Assembly (NCBI GenBank): GCA_005223375.1
Contig: RXOD01003961.1
Coordinates: forward strand, 1 to 34,316
Direction of reading: 5' to 3'
Origin: Amoebophrya sp. AT5.2
Lineage: Eukaryota > Sar > Dinophyceae > Syndiniales > Amoebophryaceae
Length of the DNA: 34,316 nucleotides
Shown here: piece after piece, positions 22,289-32,329 of the stretch
Position numbering within the stretch: position 1 is the first letter of the stretch
Layout of the letters: each line of letters opens with the position of its first letter
Translations under genes and position numbers: made by a program
The notes under the pieces: model-generated
Seen by the model: only the letters and a program-made list of their open reading frames with translations
The model's database searches: none
Told to the model about the DNA's origin: nothing

Positions 22289-22785
22289 ATGGGTTCCCAG
22301 TGGTTCGAGTGCGTGTGCCAGTTCTTCCGGGCCCAGTCCGAGAATCTGGCCGGCGTGCTGCAGGGCCTCGGCAACCAGAACACGATCAGCGACCTGGGCG
22401 CCGTCGAGACGTTGCATGTACCAGAAGGACCACAGCTCGTGACCGCATCCCCCATGCACCTCTTTATGCTCTTCCTCGCCTTCCTCTGGGGCTGGATGTA
22501 CCTGCAGAGCAGACAACCAAAGGTACTACCCCGCCATTATTAAGATGAAGATTTCTTCTCATGCAGAAGTACAAGTAGCCTAGAAGTACATTCCTAGGAC
22601 TGATTTTTATTTCTCAGCGCATTGCATTTTTAATATTAATTTTATTTTTGTCCAAAAATTTAAAATCCAAACCGACAACATTGATTCAGGTGAATGAGAA
22701 GCCGACAGGAGGCGCAGCGGGCGGGGGCGGTAGTGATAACAATCCGGGAGGAAATGAGGGCGGGGGCGCCGGAATGGCGAACTGA
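22289..22785 (+). CDS. SMIM14-like small single-pass membrane protein, two exons
   Basis: Exons 22289-22522 and 22690-22785 join at phase 0 via a GT-AG intron (donor GTACTACC, acceptor GATTCAG) to encode 109 residues. The protein starts MGSQWFECVCQFFRAQSENL, has a hydrophobic segment at about residues 56-73 (MHLFMLFLAFLWGWMYL) followed by a basic RQPK, and ends in a Gly/Asn-rich tail. The order ECVC motif, helical segment, single membrane span, R-x-P, then a Gly/Pro-rich tail matches the overall plan of animal SMIM14, an ER membrane protein of unclear function; overall identity is low. The first ATG has a good context (GCGAAAATGG). The internal GTAC donor matches the other genes here. Confidence 0.65.
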
Positions 22786-24667
22786 GCGTGGGCTTCTACG
22801 GCAACGACGAAAAATCACATCGAAAAGATTTTTTTCAAAGAAATACGGCGCCCGGAAAAATAAAAATGGAAGAGAAAACGACGCCAGAGCAAATGGAAGC
22901 AAACGAATCGAGAGCAAGAGATTGCTCGCGGTCAACTCGGAACAACGCCCATTCGTGATACACCCCCCCGCGTTAGTTGCGACAACCTGCAGCTCATCTA
23001 CATCTACAACTCATTCGTCATCTTCTACGACCACCCGACCTCACTTGAAAATTATCGATGCCTGCCTCGCAGATACAAAGTTGAAGTTCATCGTAACGCG
23101 AAGGAAGAGCTGCTTGTAAGTAAACATCCCAAGAAGCCCGAACAAGTTGCAGTCTTGTGTACTACTTGCACTTCCTTGGTGTGGAAAACAACAGACGGTT
23201 GGAGAACGAATGGCGACTGCTTCTTGGATCTCCCCAGCTGCTGTCTGACTGCCGGACAAGCGAGCGAGCTTTCTTTATTCCGAAAAACCACGACGAGGAC
23301 GAGTACTTACGAGCCTGCTGAGCTTTCTTGTTGCTGCGATTGCGCGCGCGTGCCACGACAAATTGAAGTTGCTGATATGCTGTCGAGTTCGCCATTCCTG
23401 CTCGTCTTCTACATCGTCGCCCTCGTCGTGATCGAGGTCGAGCGTATCTTCCGTCTGTAGCTGCACACAGGATGGTGACGTTGACCGCAGAAATGAGACT
23501 GAGAGCTGGCCGCTGCATCACTAGATACAACCCGGTGAGCAGGAGCAGGCACACGCACAGGTGGACGTGGGGAAAAATTCATAGATACGGCAGTGTCACG
23601 ACCTCGGCGGAGTTCTCACGACCTCGGCGGAGGTCCACTGGTACTGGAAGATGTGAAAGGTAGGATCTTCTTCGCGGGGATGCTATGGAACTTTCTGGGA
23701 CCAGGAGAAGCCGGCCATCTCAGAAGTGGGAGAGCTCTCGGGACTCTGGGCGGTGCGAGAAGAAAGTTCGCGTTTCGCGTTCACGAAGAACTGTGTTGAC
23801 CGACACAGGAAATTTACCTGCGTTGGTCCGTCTGTATATTTCTATGCGTAGCCACCTCTAGTAAAAGAAACATTTACTTTTACGAGCTGGTCTCAGGTTG
23901 CATCCATTTCGTTCTGCGACTTCAATCGGTTGAAGCAGGTTGTTCTGACATGGTCAGCACTTCTGACGGATCCACTCGACTGCAAGTTTCTTTCGACTGC
24001 TCGCGACAACAGAAACCGAGTTTAACAGTGTACCCGCGAAATCAAATAAAAAGAGGAACAGCCCCCCGCCGCAAGAAAAAGTGTCACCACTTCTTGCTTT
24101 CTGGATCCGCCGACGACAGAGAAGCGGCGAGTACTTCCATACAACTTCGACGAGGTCTTGAGAGCGGTTTGCCCATGATAAGAGAAAGCACGAGTGAACC
24201 AGTCGCATGAGTGCCGGTCGTGTTGCTCGTATTCCCGCTTCGCCATTGATGCAGATTCTCGCCGTGAAAGTGATTGTAAGTAGGTCGTAAGAGTGCGGGC
24301 AGACGAGAAGTATCGGTCGCGAGGGCTCGGTCATGAGACGCGCCGCACGGAGTCCCCAAAGAAAATTCTCTGCACAAACTCCTTATCTACCAGTCTATCA
24401 GAATCCTATTAGACGCTATTTAGATTTTCGATAAAGCTTAAGCATAAGCACAGGCAGTAGTAAGTTGTACGAATACGCCAGCGGCAGAAATCAAGGAGCG
24501 AAGAACTACAGAGCGAGGGTTTTCAGACACTGCCGAAAGGTACGACTGGAATAAATTCTTGAGTGAACGAAGGAGACCGACGCAGGGCCAGGAGGCTGCA
24601 ACTCATCAACGGAAATCCCGGCATGAGAAGCTTCTGATACGAATTTCAAGAAGCGAAAACGGGCAAA
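22786..24667. other. unassigned region
   Basis: About 1.9 kb without a gene I can support. Several short open stretches exist, for example around 23593-23799 (LVLEDVKGRIFFAGMLWNFL has some protein character), but no start, splice partners or family are visible. It contains a 20-bp-period repeat at 23596-23632 and a GTACTTAC motif at 23303. Confidence 0.5.
23596..23632. repeat. short tandem repeat, 20-bp period
   Basis: TCACGACCTCGGCGGAG occurs at 23596-23612 and again at 23616-23632, with 3 nt between the copies. Confidence 0.85.
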
Positions 24668-24907
24668 ATGACGCAGCTCCGGATGCGGGAGAAGGAGGAC
24701 GATCATCATGACATGGCGGGGGAGGACGACGGGCTTATTCACAAGTCGCCGGTGTTGCGGAAGCCAAAACGCCCGGACTTTCGCACTCTGTTCAGGCAGA
24801 AAGAGTACCTACTACATGAGCTTGTTAGAAACGCATTTTCGATGCTAGTTGTAGTTGCACTATCGATAGCCAAGACCGTTAAACTATTAATTAAACGGAA
24901 GGGTTAG
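24668..24907 (+). CDS. small hypothetical, possible tail-anchored protein
   Basis: 79-codon ORF from ATG 24668 to TAG. The N-terminal half is strongly charged (REKEDDHHDMAGEDD, then RKPKRPDFRTLF). The C-terminal half has a hydrophobic run (AFSMLVVVALSIAKTVKLLI) followed by KRKG, the layout of a tail-anchored membrane protein. However, a GTACCTAC donor-like motif sits inside at about 24806, so the hydrophobic half might be intron and the ORF only a first exon. No family recognised. Confidence 0.3.
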   Translation: MTQLRMREKEDDHHDMAGEDDGLIHKSPVLRKPKRPDFRTLFRQKEYLLHELVRNAFSMLVVVALSIAKTVKLLIKRKG

Positions 24908-25627
24908 CACCCGACCACCATAACCGTGACACATTAAAAGAACAGTCAAGACTCTAATTCATCTCCTTGTCGCTTACCTTAATGTAGATGTTGATGTCGA
25001 CGTAGGATGCACTTTTGATTAATTTTTAAATAATTAATGACTTGTTGGCGCTGGCACGCCTAGATGCGAGTTGCAGATAAGTTCTAGTCTAATTCGACGC
25101 GGTCGCGGACTTGCTGTCGCTCCGCTTGCGCTGATTTTTAGCCTAAAAATATGTATCAATTCATATTCAATGCAAATATTGGGACATAGCTGCTGCGGTC
25201 TCACCATGGCAAGGACGATGTTCTTCCGTGCGCTCCTGCAGTTTTTATCTGCTTCGACGATGAACTGGGAACTAGTACGAGTATGAAAGGAGCGTTGTTT
25301 GGTGCGCCGCGATGTGCTGCGCGAAAAAAACCGCGCCACGATACAGCAAGCGGGCCTCGCTGTCGTGGTCGGGGAATGCCATGTCCTCTCAGTACCGCAG
25401 AATCTGTAGCAAGATATTAAAGTTATGTTGGAACGGTAGAATAATGGCCGCTTTGTACAACTTGCTGCAACCAGAAACGCAGTGTTGCCATTAATTCAGT
25501 AAAGGGAGAACCAGAAGCAGAACACAAAATAAAATGAGGGAGAGTTAGTCAATGTTGGGGAGGAGCAGCTGCACCTGCAGGTCCGTCGTCGTCGCCATCC
25601 TCAGGCTTTCGTTGCTGACCTCTGCGC
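24908..25627. other. intergenic region, no gene seen
   Basis: AT-rich near 25015-25045, with TTAATTTTTAAATAATTAATG. No supportable gene before the M16 peptidase start. Confidence 0.55.
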
Positions 25628-28469
25628 ATGATAGGAAAGGCGCAAGTGATGCTTTCGCCTGATAAAGCGAGGAGACCTTCGGCCTACCGGCCGGTTGAGG
25701 CAGCGCCATCGGAGGATGAAAACGCAGGAGGATGGAAAAACTGGTCCGCGCTCCTCTTCCCTCCCGCCAAAGCGCCGAAGTACCACGATAAGGGAGGAGA
25801 TATCCACCCAGTGCACGTTGACTAGTACTAGTCGGTTACAGCTGGTAGCCGTAGGCGTAGCGATCACTGACTCGAACGTTGCGAGACAATTCAACAAAGC
25901 AACCTTGTGTTCACAGGTTTTGTTTTTGCGTTATCATCGGCGCCATCTCTTTGCTCGTGTTTCTTCTCTCCTACTACGGGTGGCGCAGTCATGGGAGCCA
26001 TCAGTTCGACTACGTCGTGCCTCCCGAGCGGCAGCCGCGCGTCGACGAGCGGCGCTACGGGTACAAGCTGTTCCCCAACGGCCTTCGCTTCCTCGCCATC
26101 GAGGACAAGGAATCCCTCAAGGCCGGCCTGGCCGTCCTCGTGAACGCGGGGTCCTTGCGGGACCCCGACGGCGGCCTCGCCAACGCCGTGCTCGGCTACG
26201 GGCCGAATGTGAACGTGGGCGGCCCCAAGCCCGTGCAGGGGCTCGCGCACCTGCTCGAGCACACGGTGCTGATCGGCAGCCAAAAGTACCCCGGGAAGAC
26301 GGACTGGGACGACTTCCAGGAGAAGTTCCTCGGGGACAGCAACGCGTTCACGGGCGAGGACCGGACAGTGTACTACATCGGCCTGGTGAATTCCGGAATG
26401 GACGAGTGCATGGACCGCCAGTCGGACTTCATCTTTCGCCCGTCTCTGTCTTCCGCCGACGAGATGAACGCGGTGGAGGCGGAGCACGCGAAGAACATCC
26501 AGTCCCCCGGCTGGCGCATCAACGAACTGAAGAACTACGTGTTCGACCCGAAGGGACTGGGCCGGTTCGGCACGGGCAACCTCCACACGCTGAAGACGGA
26601 CACAATCGCGCAGGACCTGAAAGACTTCCACAAGCGGTACTACTACCCAGCGGCAATGACCATGTGCACAATCGGGCCGGATCCGATCGAGAAACAGCTG
26701 GAGCGAGCATCGAAGTATTTCGGAAACGAACCGAACCCGAAGGACCCAAATCTTGACCCGAGGCCCTACGTGGTGGAACCGGTGTACGGAAGGTAATGCG
26801 AAGCTTTTACGCGTAGCAGGGCGCCAAAGGAAAAGGTATGCAAATGCATAGGCAAGTGCGTGCGCGTGCTTAAGCGAAAAGCACACTACTACACATTGTT
26901 CAAACAATAACATTCTACACCAGGTACATCCACATGTTCGACGAGAATTCACCGACGCCGCGGCTGATCATGAACTTTCCGATCGAGATGGACTTTACGC
27001 CCTATTACCGCTCCGGCGTGGGGTCGTACCTGGGCCACCTGCTCAACTTCGAGTCCGCCCGGAAGAAGCAGGGGTTGCAGGCAGAACTTCTGGATCGGGG
27101 GTGGATCTTCGGCAGTGGGTTCGACGTGGGCGGCGGCCCCTACTTGTCAACGCTGAGCTTCACAGCAGCACTGCGCCAGCCACAGTACGCGGAACAGGTG
27201 GTCAACGAGTTTTTCAAATACATCCGGGTGGTTCGGCGGGAGATCCGGATGGACGTCTACGAATCGATCCAAAAGCTGGACAACTTCTACTGGGACTGGG
27301 TACTTTCTCTTTCGGTTTCGGCCTCACATCTGCGTTTTCGTCCGATTGGACGCAAGCACAGGAGATTGGTTTAGAGGGATACATAGTTAGATAGGTGAGG
27401 GGATTTTTTTTACACCGACTCAGCCGGCGCGTGTCCTCTACGGCTTTTGATGAATTTTAAAAGAAGTAAGCCAATATATGATAGATTGATAGTGACGAGT
27501 ATGATCGATGAACCATCAATCTGAAGAAACGAAAAAATGAATTTGAAATACTACAGCGAAAAGACGACGGCGACCGGGCTGATCTGGCCACCGGCTACGC
27601 GGAGCTTCTTGTCGAGAACCACCCGCCCGAGGATCTTTTGATGTCTGGGCGCATGGTTATGGATGTGGATTTCCTGCGGAAAATGATTACCATGATGGTC
27701 CCCGAGCGCATGACAGTTTTGATCACGGAAAAGAACGGCGCTCCCGACGGCTCCGCCAAGGACGGGTGGGACGTCAAGCAGCTGCCCTTCTACAAAGTCG
27801 ACTACACGGAGGGCACGTGGAGGACAAAGTATTTGAAGGAGTTGCTCGACAAGCCGTTCCCGGCGGATGGGAGTACGGACCCCGACGAGTACACGCTCCC
27901 GCCCGCGGTGGCGCCGCCACCCAAGATTGACCGGACGCCCGACGATTTCACGCACGCTTACACGAAGGAAATGCCGTTTGGGCCGAGCCCGGAGCGGCTG
28001 GACGGCACGATGTGGTACCGCTGGGGATCGATTTCGCGCGAGCCGACCTTCAAGTTCGAAATACGGTTCTACTCGCGTCTGGACCGGCTGTACGTAAACG
28101 ATCCGAGCTTCGAGAAGCACGCGGCGTACCGATCGATGTGGAGTCGACTGCTGGCGCGCAAGCTGGTCCCCATCCTGGACGAGGCGGAGAGCTGCAAGTG
28201 CGTGGTGGACAAGGACGCACGCTACACAAATTTCATGGGGATCAACGTGCAGCTCGGGGGTTTTTATTCGGGGGCGTGCGATGACATTTTGCACAAAGTG
28301 ATGGACTTGTTCCTGAACGTGGGGAAGGACAGTGTGCAGGTGTCGCTGCGGGGAACCGAGATGGTGAGCCGGATGGTGGAGGCGCTGTACCTGGATCTGA
28401 CAGACCACACGGGAACGCAGCCCTTCAAATTCGCGCTCGGGGGGTTGTCCACAGTGGACGGGGAAAACG
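25628..28469 (+). CDS. membrane-anchored M16 metallopeptidase (insulysin/nardilysin-like), 3'-incomplete
   Basis: Exons 25628-25779, 25917-26792, 26924-27299 and 27557-28469 join in frame into 772 residues. Introns 1-3 are GT-AG with donors GTACCA, GTAATG and GTACTT; a fourth donor GTACCTG follows at 28470. A type-II signal-anchor is assembled across the first splice (about residues 52-71, FCFCVIIGAISLLVFLLSYY). The zinc motif HxxEH is HLLEH at residues 162-166, followed by SQKYPGKTDWDDF and, about 74 residues later, the third ligand region NAVEAEHAKNIQ (Glu about 240); GRFGTGNLHTL follows. These mark the catalytic N-terminal half as probably active; inverted-zinc M16A enzymes cleave peptides inside a closing chamber. 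Typical members have about 1,000 residues in four similar domains. Here the last roughly 250 are missing and no continuation is found in the next 5.8 kb. It may be truncated by insertion, or the continuation lies elsewhere. Confidence 0.88.
25820..25833. repeat. 14-bp perfect palindrome inside an intron
   Basis: GACTAGTACTAGTC is self-complementary over its full length and lies in the first intron of the M16 peptidase gene, centred on a GTAC tetramer like those at the splice donors. Confidence 0.9.
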
Positions 28470-28833
28470 GTACCTGTTTGGGTTTGGTTTTGTTTGGGCC
28501 GAGATTTTTCGCGCGGGCTTTTTTGCGGGTTTACCATTGCAGCTGCTGTCATGAAGAATTTAGTTACAGAACCAGCAGCCGCAGGCGAAAAGTGCTACGC
28601 CCCGCCGCTTCTCCGGTTCGTTTCTTTGGTTCGTTTTTCTCGCGAAGCGCCTACCTAGTCCTAGACCTAGCAGCCGGAGAAGTATAGCGCAAAGCGACCC
28701 AGTCCCAGCGCAAGACGCAGCAGAGGGAGGGCTGCCTCGTCGTTCTCCCGCTTGCCTCGCTGGCTCCGCCGCGTCAAGGACTGGCTGGGCCGCCTGGTGT
28801 GGATTTGGAGGACGCTGCTTCTGATGACATTCC

Positions 28834-29634
28834 TTAATATCCGGGCCCAGACCTGACGGGCTTTGGTCGGGGTTGTTGTGTTCGTTGGGTGCCGGCGGTT
28901 TGTTGCGCGTGAGCCCTTCTGACCGAAATGCCGAGCGAAATCGCTGGCACCCGAGAGACCGCCCGCGCGCTCTTTGCGTGCCTTGGGTGCAAGCTTTTAA
29001 TTACGTCGGCTCCGAAGTAGGAGCGCCCCGCTGGTTCGGTCGTGATGCACTGCAAGTCCAGCCTGTGCCCGAGGTCGTCCGTGAGAGTGCGACACAGCTC
29101 AGGCCAGTGCCTGCGTCGTTTTATAAAATGGGTCACCGCGTGGAGCTGCGGCTTTCCGTCCACCTTCTCGAGAAAAACCATGCGCCCGAAGCCGTTCTCC
29201 TGCGGCCAGTACGCCGCCCGCTCGATTGCTTTGAGAAACTCCCGCAGAACTTGTGGCCGGGTGAGGAAGCCGCGCTTTTTTTCGTTCCACGTGGCGCGGC
29301 CCGATTTGCGCAAAATTCCTGCGCTGCCTCGATGTGGGGCGAACGAACACGGAAGCGATTCCCGGGGGCTGCTTGCGTTTTGTTTTAGCTTCCGCCTTTT
29401 CAGCTCGTCACGCGTCCGCTGGTGGGTCTCGTCTGGATGGCAAAAGGGTCTTCTTCCGAGAGTGCCCCGACCCGGAGGGAGAACAACTGCTGAGCAGCTA
29501 TCAGGAACTCCCCACGGGAGCCCACGTCTGAAGTGCCTGGAAAATTCGCAGGCAGCGCGTAGAATGCTTTGAGTTGAGTAAGGCCGCCAAGGAGTCGCCC
29601 TCGCCTCTGTCCGCCTCGTCTTTCGTCGGGGCAT
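28834..29634 (-). pseudogene. minus-strand ORF, basic, unknown family
   Basis: 266 codons. The best protein-like part lies in the C-terminal half: KKRGFLTRPQVLREFLKAIE, then AAYWPQENGFGRMVFLEKVD, then LHAVTHFIKRRRHWPELCRT and LGHRLDLQCITTEPAGRSYF, consistent with a folded domain rather than chance. The start region is low in information and may be out of frame. No family is recognised. It would be the 3'-most part of the minus-strand unit. Confidence 0.3.
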
Positions 29635-31220
29635 TCAGTTCGTGGAGGCGCCCCACCTGCTTGCTCGCTTCCTCTTGCCGCTTCTTTGTGTCGGCCGCGT
29701 TTTTTTTCGCGAGGAGCAGGAGCACGCAGCGCCTGGCCCGCTGCTGGGGTGCTTGGTTTCTCGTCGTCGTCTGTGTTTGCGAGGAGGTCGGTCGGGGATG
29801 TGCGTCACCTCGAAACTGCCACCATGCACCCGCGCCGACGATCCGAAACTGTGGCGCGAGATCCATCCAGCGCCTCACGGCCGAGCCGCCCGGAAACTGC
29901 GAGGCGGCCCGAGAAGCGCGCCCCGCGATAGCTCTTTGGGGCTGACCCGGTGGAGGACCGGGACGAGGACGACCGTGTTGGAAGACGAGGACGAGGAAGC
30001 CGGCCCCAAGTGGCGTCGCCCGCCTCGTCACTCATCGCCGGCGTCTGCGGCCATTTCTGCTTCTGCTTCGTCCTTTTGTGCGGATTGAGCGAGGGGCATG
30101 CTGCTAGCGCGGCCCGGGACCGGATCTTCCCCCCTAGAGCAAGAAAGAAGTGCAATCGTCGGCCCAGAATCTGGCCAACCAGTTTCGCAAAGACCGAGCA
30201 TAAGCGCACTGGGCGAGACAAAGTCCGTACGTGCACGGCCGTGGGGCATTCTGGACATGGCGCGGGCGCGCAGCGGGTCGACTATTATCGTGGGCAGCTT
30301 GTCGCCGTGTGCGAACGCGTAGGGAGGAGCGTTGGAACGAAGAAGCTGAAGCGCGCCTCTCTGGGCGTCCACTTTGGCCGCCTTGCCTCGCTGCTGCTTT
30401 GGGAAGGATTGCGCGACGCCGTGGCCATTGACGTTGAGACTGTTCGCGCGTTAGCCGCTCGCGCGCCAATCTTCCTTGGCCGCCGTATTGCGGCGAGTTT
30501 GTTACCCGGGTCCCCATAAAAGTCGGCAAAGGCGCAGGACTTGAGAGAGCCGCTAGCAAGACGCGGCGCGCCTTATGGTGACGGATTGCGTGGCATCGTC
30601 CCGCTATACTGGAGAGGGGCCCGCCTCTTACTTTCGGGCAGTTTATGGCTCTCATTTATGGACTTAGCCACTTTGAGTAACTTTCTCACATCAAACAACT
30701 TGCCCGACTGGAGTCGCCGCCTTTGCCTCGCTTTCGTTTTGGCAAGTAGGGACAAGCTGCGCAAGCTGATGACCAGGCAGCGTTCTTGGCTGCTCACCGC
30801 TACCGCTCGCCGGGCGCGTTCTTCGCTGCCGCGGCTGCTCCTGCGTTCCTTCGGTGGTCTCGCCGTCTGCTTGGAGTTGCGGCCGTTCTCCCACCATGCG
30901 CCGCCCCATCTAGGGTCTTCGTCCGCCCACCAATCGTCGGCGTTCCGCTCCTGGCAGTACGTGGCGCCCCAGTTGGACTGGTCGGCGTTCTGGTCCGCTA
31001 GCCATTGTCTGCACTGCTCGTCGGTCAGACCGTCGGGGTGGCTGTTCGGACTCTGAAACTCCGGGGCCTTTCCTTGCCACGCACTAGCTACGCGCGCGCG
31101 CTTGTCTTGGCGGCGGCGACAGCGCGCGGGATGATCGTCGGCGCTGCTTTTGTTGCTCGGCTCTGCTTTTGGTTTTGTCGCTTGGGGCGGCTGGCCTTCA
31201 CGGTGCGCGGCGCACGGAGA

Positions 31221-31772
31221 TCAGGGCCGCGAGCGCGGGTTCCGGCTTATCTTTCCCGCGCTTGCTCTCCTTCTCTCTGTCCCTGCTTCGGTGACTTTGT
31301 AGCGAGGCCCGAAGCTGGCGCGCCTCCGGAACCAACTGCCTGCCCGCTCGAGCTCAAGGAGGCGGGCACGCAGCTGCGCGCTCTCTTGCGCCAGCGCCGC
31401 GCTTTTCTGCTCCCGCGCCATGTGGCGGCGGTGCTCCGCGGCTCCGTGCTGCCCCGATAGGATGGCCCCGATAGGTACGCGGCGGCCCACGCACCGCGGG
31501 CGCGGTATTCCCTCAGCCGAGGAAGCAGCTGCTCCGTCCCCGCAGCGGTCGCGGACCGCGCTGGTTTGTGGTTTTCTTTTGTAGCTGATCCCCGCCGCCG
31601 GGCTCGAGTAGTGCACATGAGGACCGCTAGGCCCGGGGTGCTTTCGCAGCTCGTACAGGAGGAAGGCCAGCCGCTTGGCAGTCCAAACCCGACCCGCGGG
31701 AGGATTGTACGCCGGGCACGTATGCCGGAGCAGCTGGCCGGTCTTCGAAGGGAAAAGGACAGCGGCAAACAT
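31221..31772 (-). pseudogene. minus-strand coding-like segment, unknown family
   Basis: 183-codon ORF. The first 60 residues look folded (LFPSKTGQLLRHTCPAYNPP, then VWTAKRLAFLLYELRKHPGP), and a later stretch forms a helix (REQKSAALAQESAQLRARLL). The remainder is Arg-rich and resembles frame-shadow sequence. No domain assigned. Confidence 0.25.
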
Positions 31773-31789
31773 GGCGACGCGCCAGGCGT

Positions 31790-31840
31790 TCCCTCCGATG
31801 TGGCATCTCGGTGCTCTCCCACTGAGCTGCTGCGGCTCGG
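31790..31840 (-). other. tRNA-like D-arm and anticodon-arm remnant
   Basis: On the minus strand GCTCAGTGGGAGAGC forms a perfect 4-bp D-stem (GCTC/GAGC) with the consensus box-A-type loop. One base later CCGAG-ATGCCAC-ATCGG makes a 17-nt anticodon arm with four of five pairs and a GCC triplet in anticodon position. No TTCGA T-arm follows at the right distance, and the 3' acceptor strand is missing. It could be a truncated tRNA-Gly copy, a tRNA-derived SINE head, or coincidence. Confidence 0.25.
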
Positions 31841-31861
31841 TGTCCTTGGGGTCTCATCGCT

Positions 31862-32275
31862 TCACTGGTCCCGTCCTTTTTTTCTGTCTAAAAAGCGCCC
31901 CCGAAGCCAGTGGCCCGAATCCAGTCCGTGGCGACTTTTTTTTGCGGCGGGTTTTGCATGCGTATCGAAACACTCGCGCTGCGTCCAGGGATCGAGCCCC
32001 CGGACCACGTGACAGAATTGCAGCGATAGTTGTGATACGTGCCGGAAGAGGCCTCTGAGTGGCCTAAGCAGTTCGAAGGCTACGCCCATACTCGCGAGCT
32101 GTGAACCTAAAGAGGGGCCCACTTGTTGGAGCCTCTCGATCGTGGACGGGTCGGCCGACAGCTTTACTGAGCGGAGCTGCGTGCTGATCTCGTACGCCAC
32201 TCCGAGCGCGACGCAATGTTGCCGGATCGGCGAGCGCCTTGCTCGCTTCTTGGGGCTTTCGCGAAAGCCGCACAA
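31862..32275 (-). pseudogene. minus-strand coding-like segment, helical
   Basis: 137-codon ORF with a convincing helical stretch: IRQHCVALGVAYEISTQLRS, then DPSTIERLQQVGPSLGSQLA, then MGVAFELLRPLRGLFRHVSQ. The end becomes Lys/Arg-rich across two A7-A8 runs, where the frame is probably lost. Family not recognised. It follows the segment at 32330-33271 on the same strand. Confidence 0.3.
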
Positions 32276-32329
32276 GTCGAGGACTGCCGAAAAAATGCGG
32301 AAGGGATCGCGATCGTTTAAGGTTAAGCA

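Noticed and set aside
25891..26952. 353-codon minus-strand ORF opposite the M16 gene, and the overlapping plus-strand 353-codon ORF at 25695-26756
   Set aside because: Both are frame shadows of the M16 exons, whose zinc motif and conserved blocks fix the true frame; their Arg/Val/His-rich composition is typical of shadows.
30134..30655. WADD sequence in a minus-strand ORF, considered as a reverse-transcriptase YxDD motif
   Set aside because: None of the surrounding reverse-transcriptase blocks is visible and the frame is Arg/Ala-rich shadow-like.
31980..32005. GGATCGAGCCCCCGG, considered as a reversed tRNA T-arm
   Set aside because: It falls within the protein-like minus-strand frame (HVVRGLDPWTQ) and no other tRNA arms pair around it.
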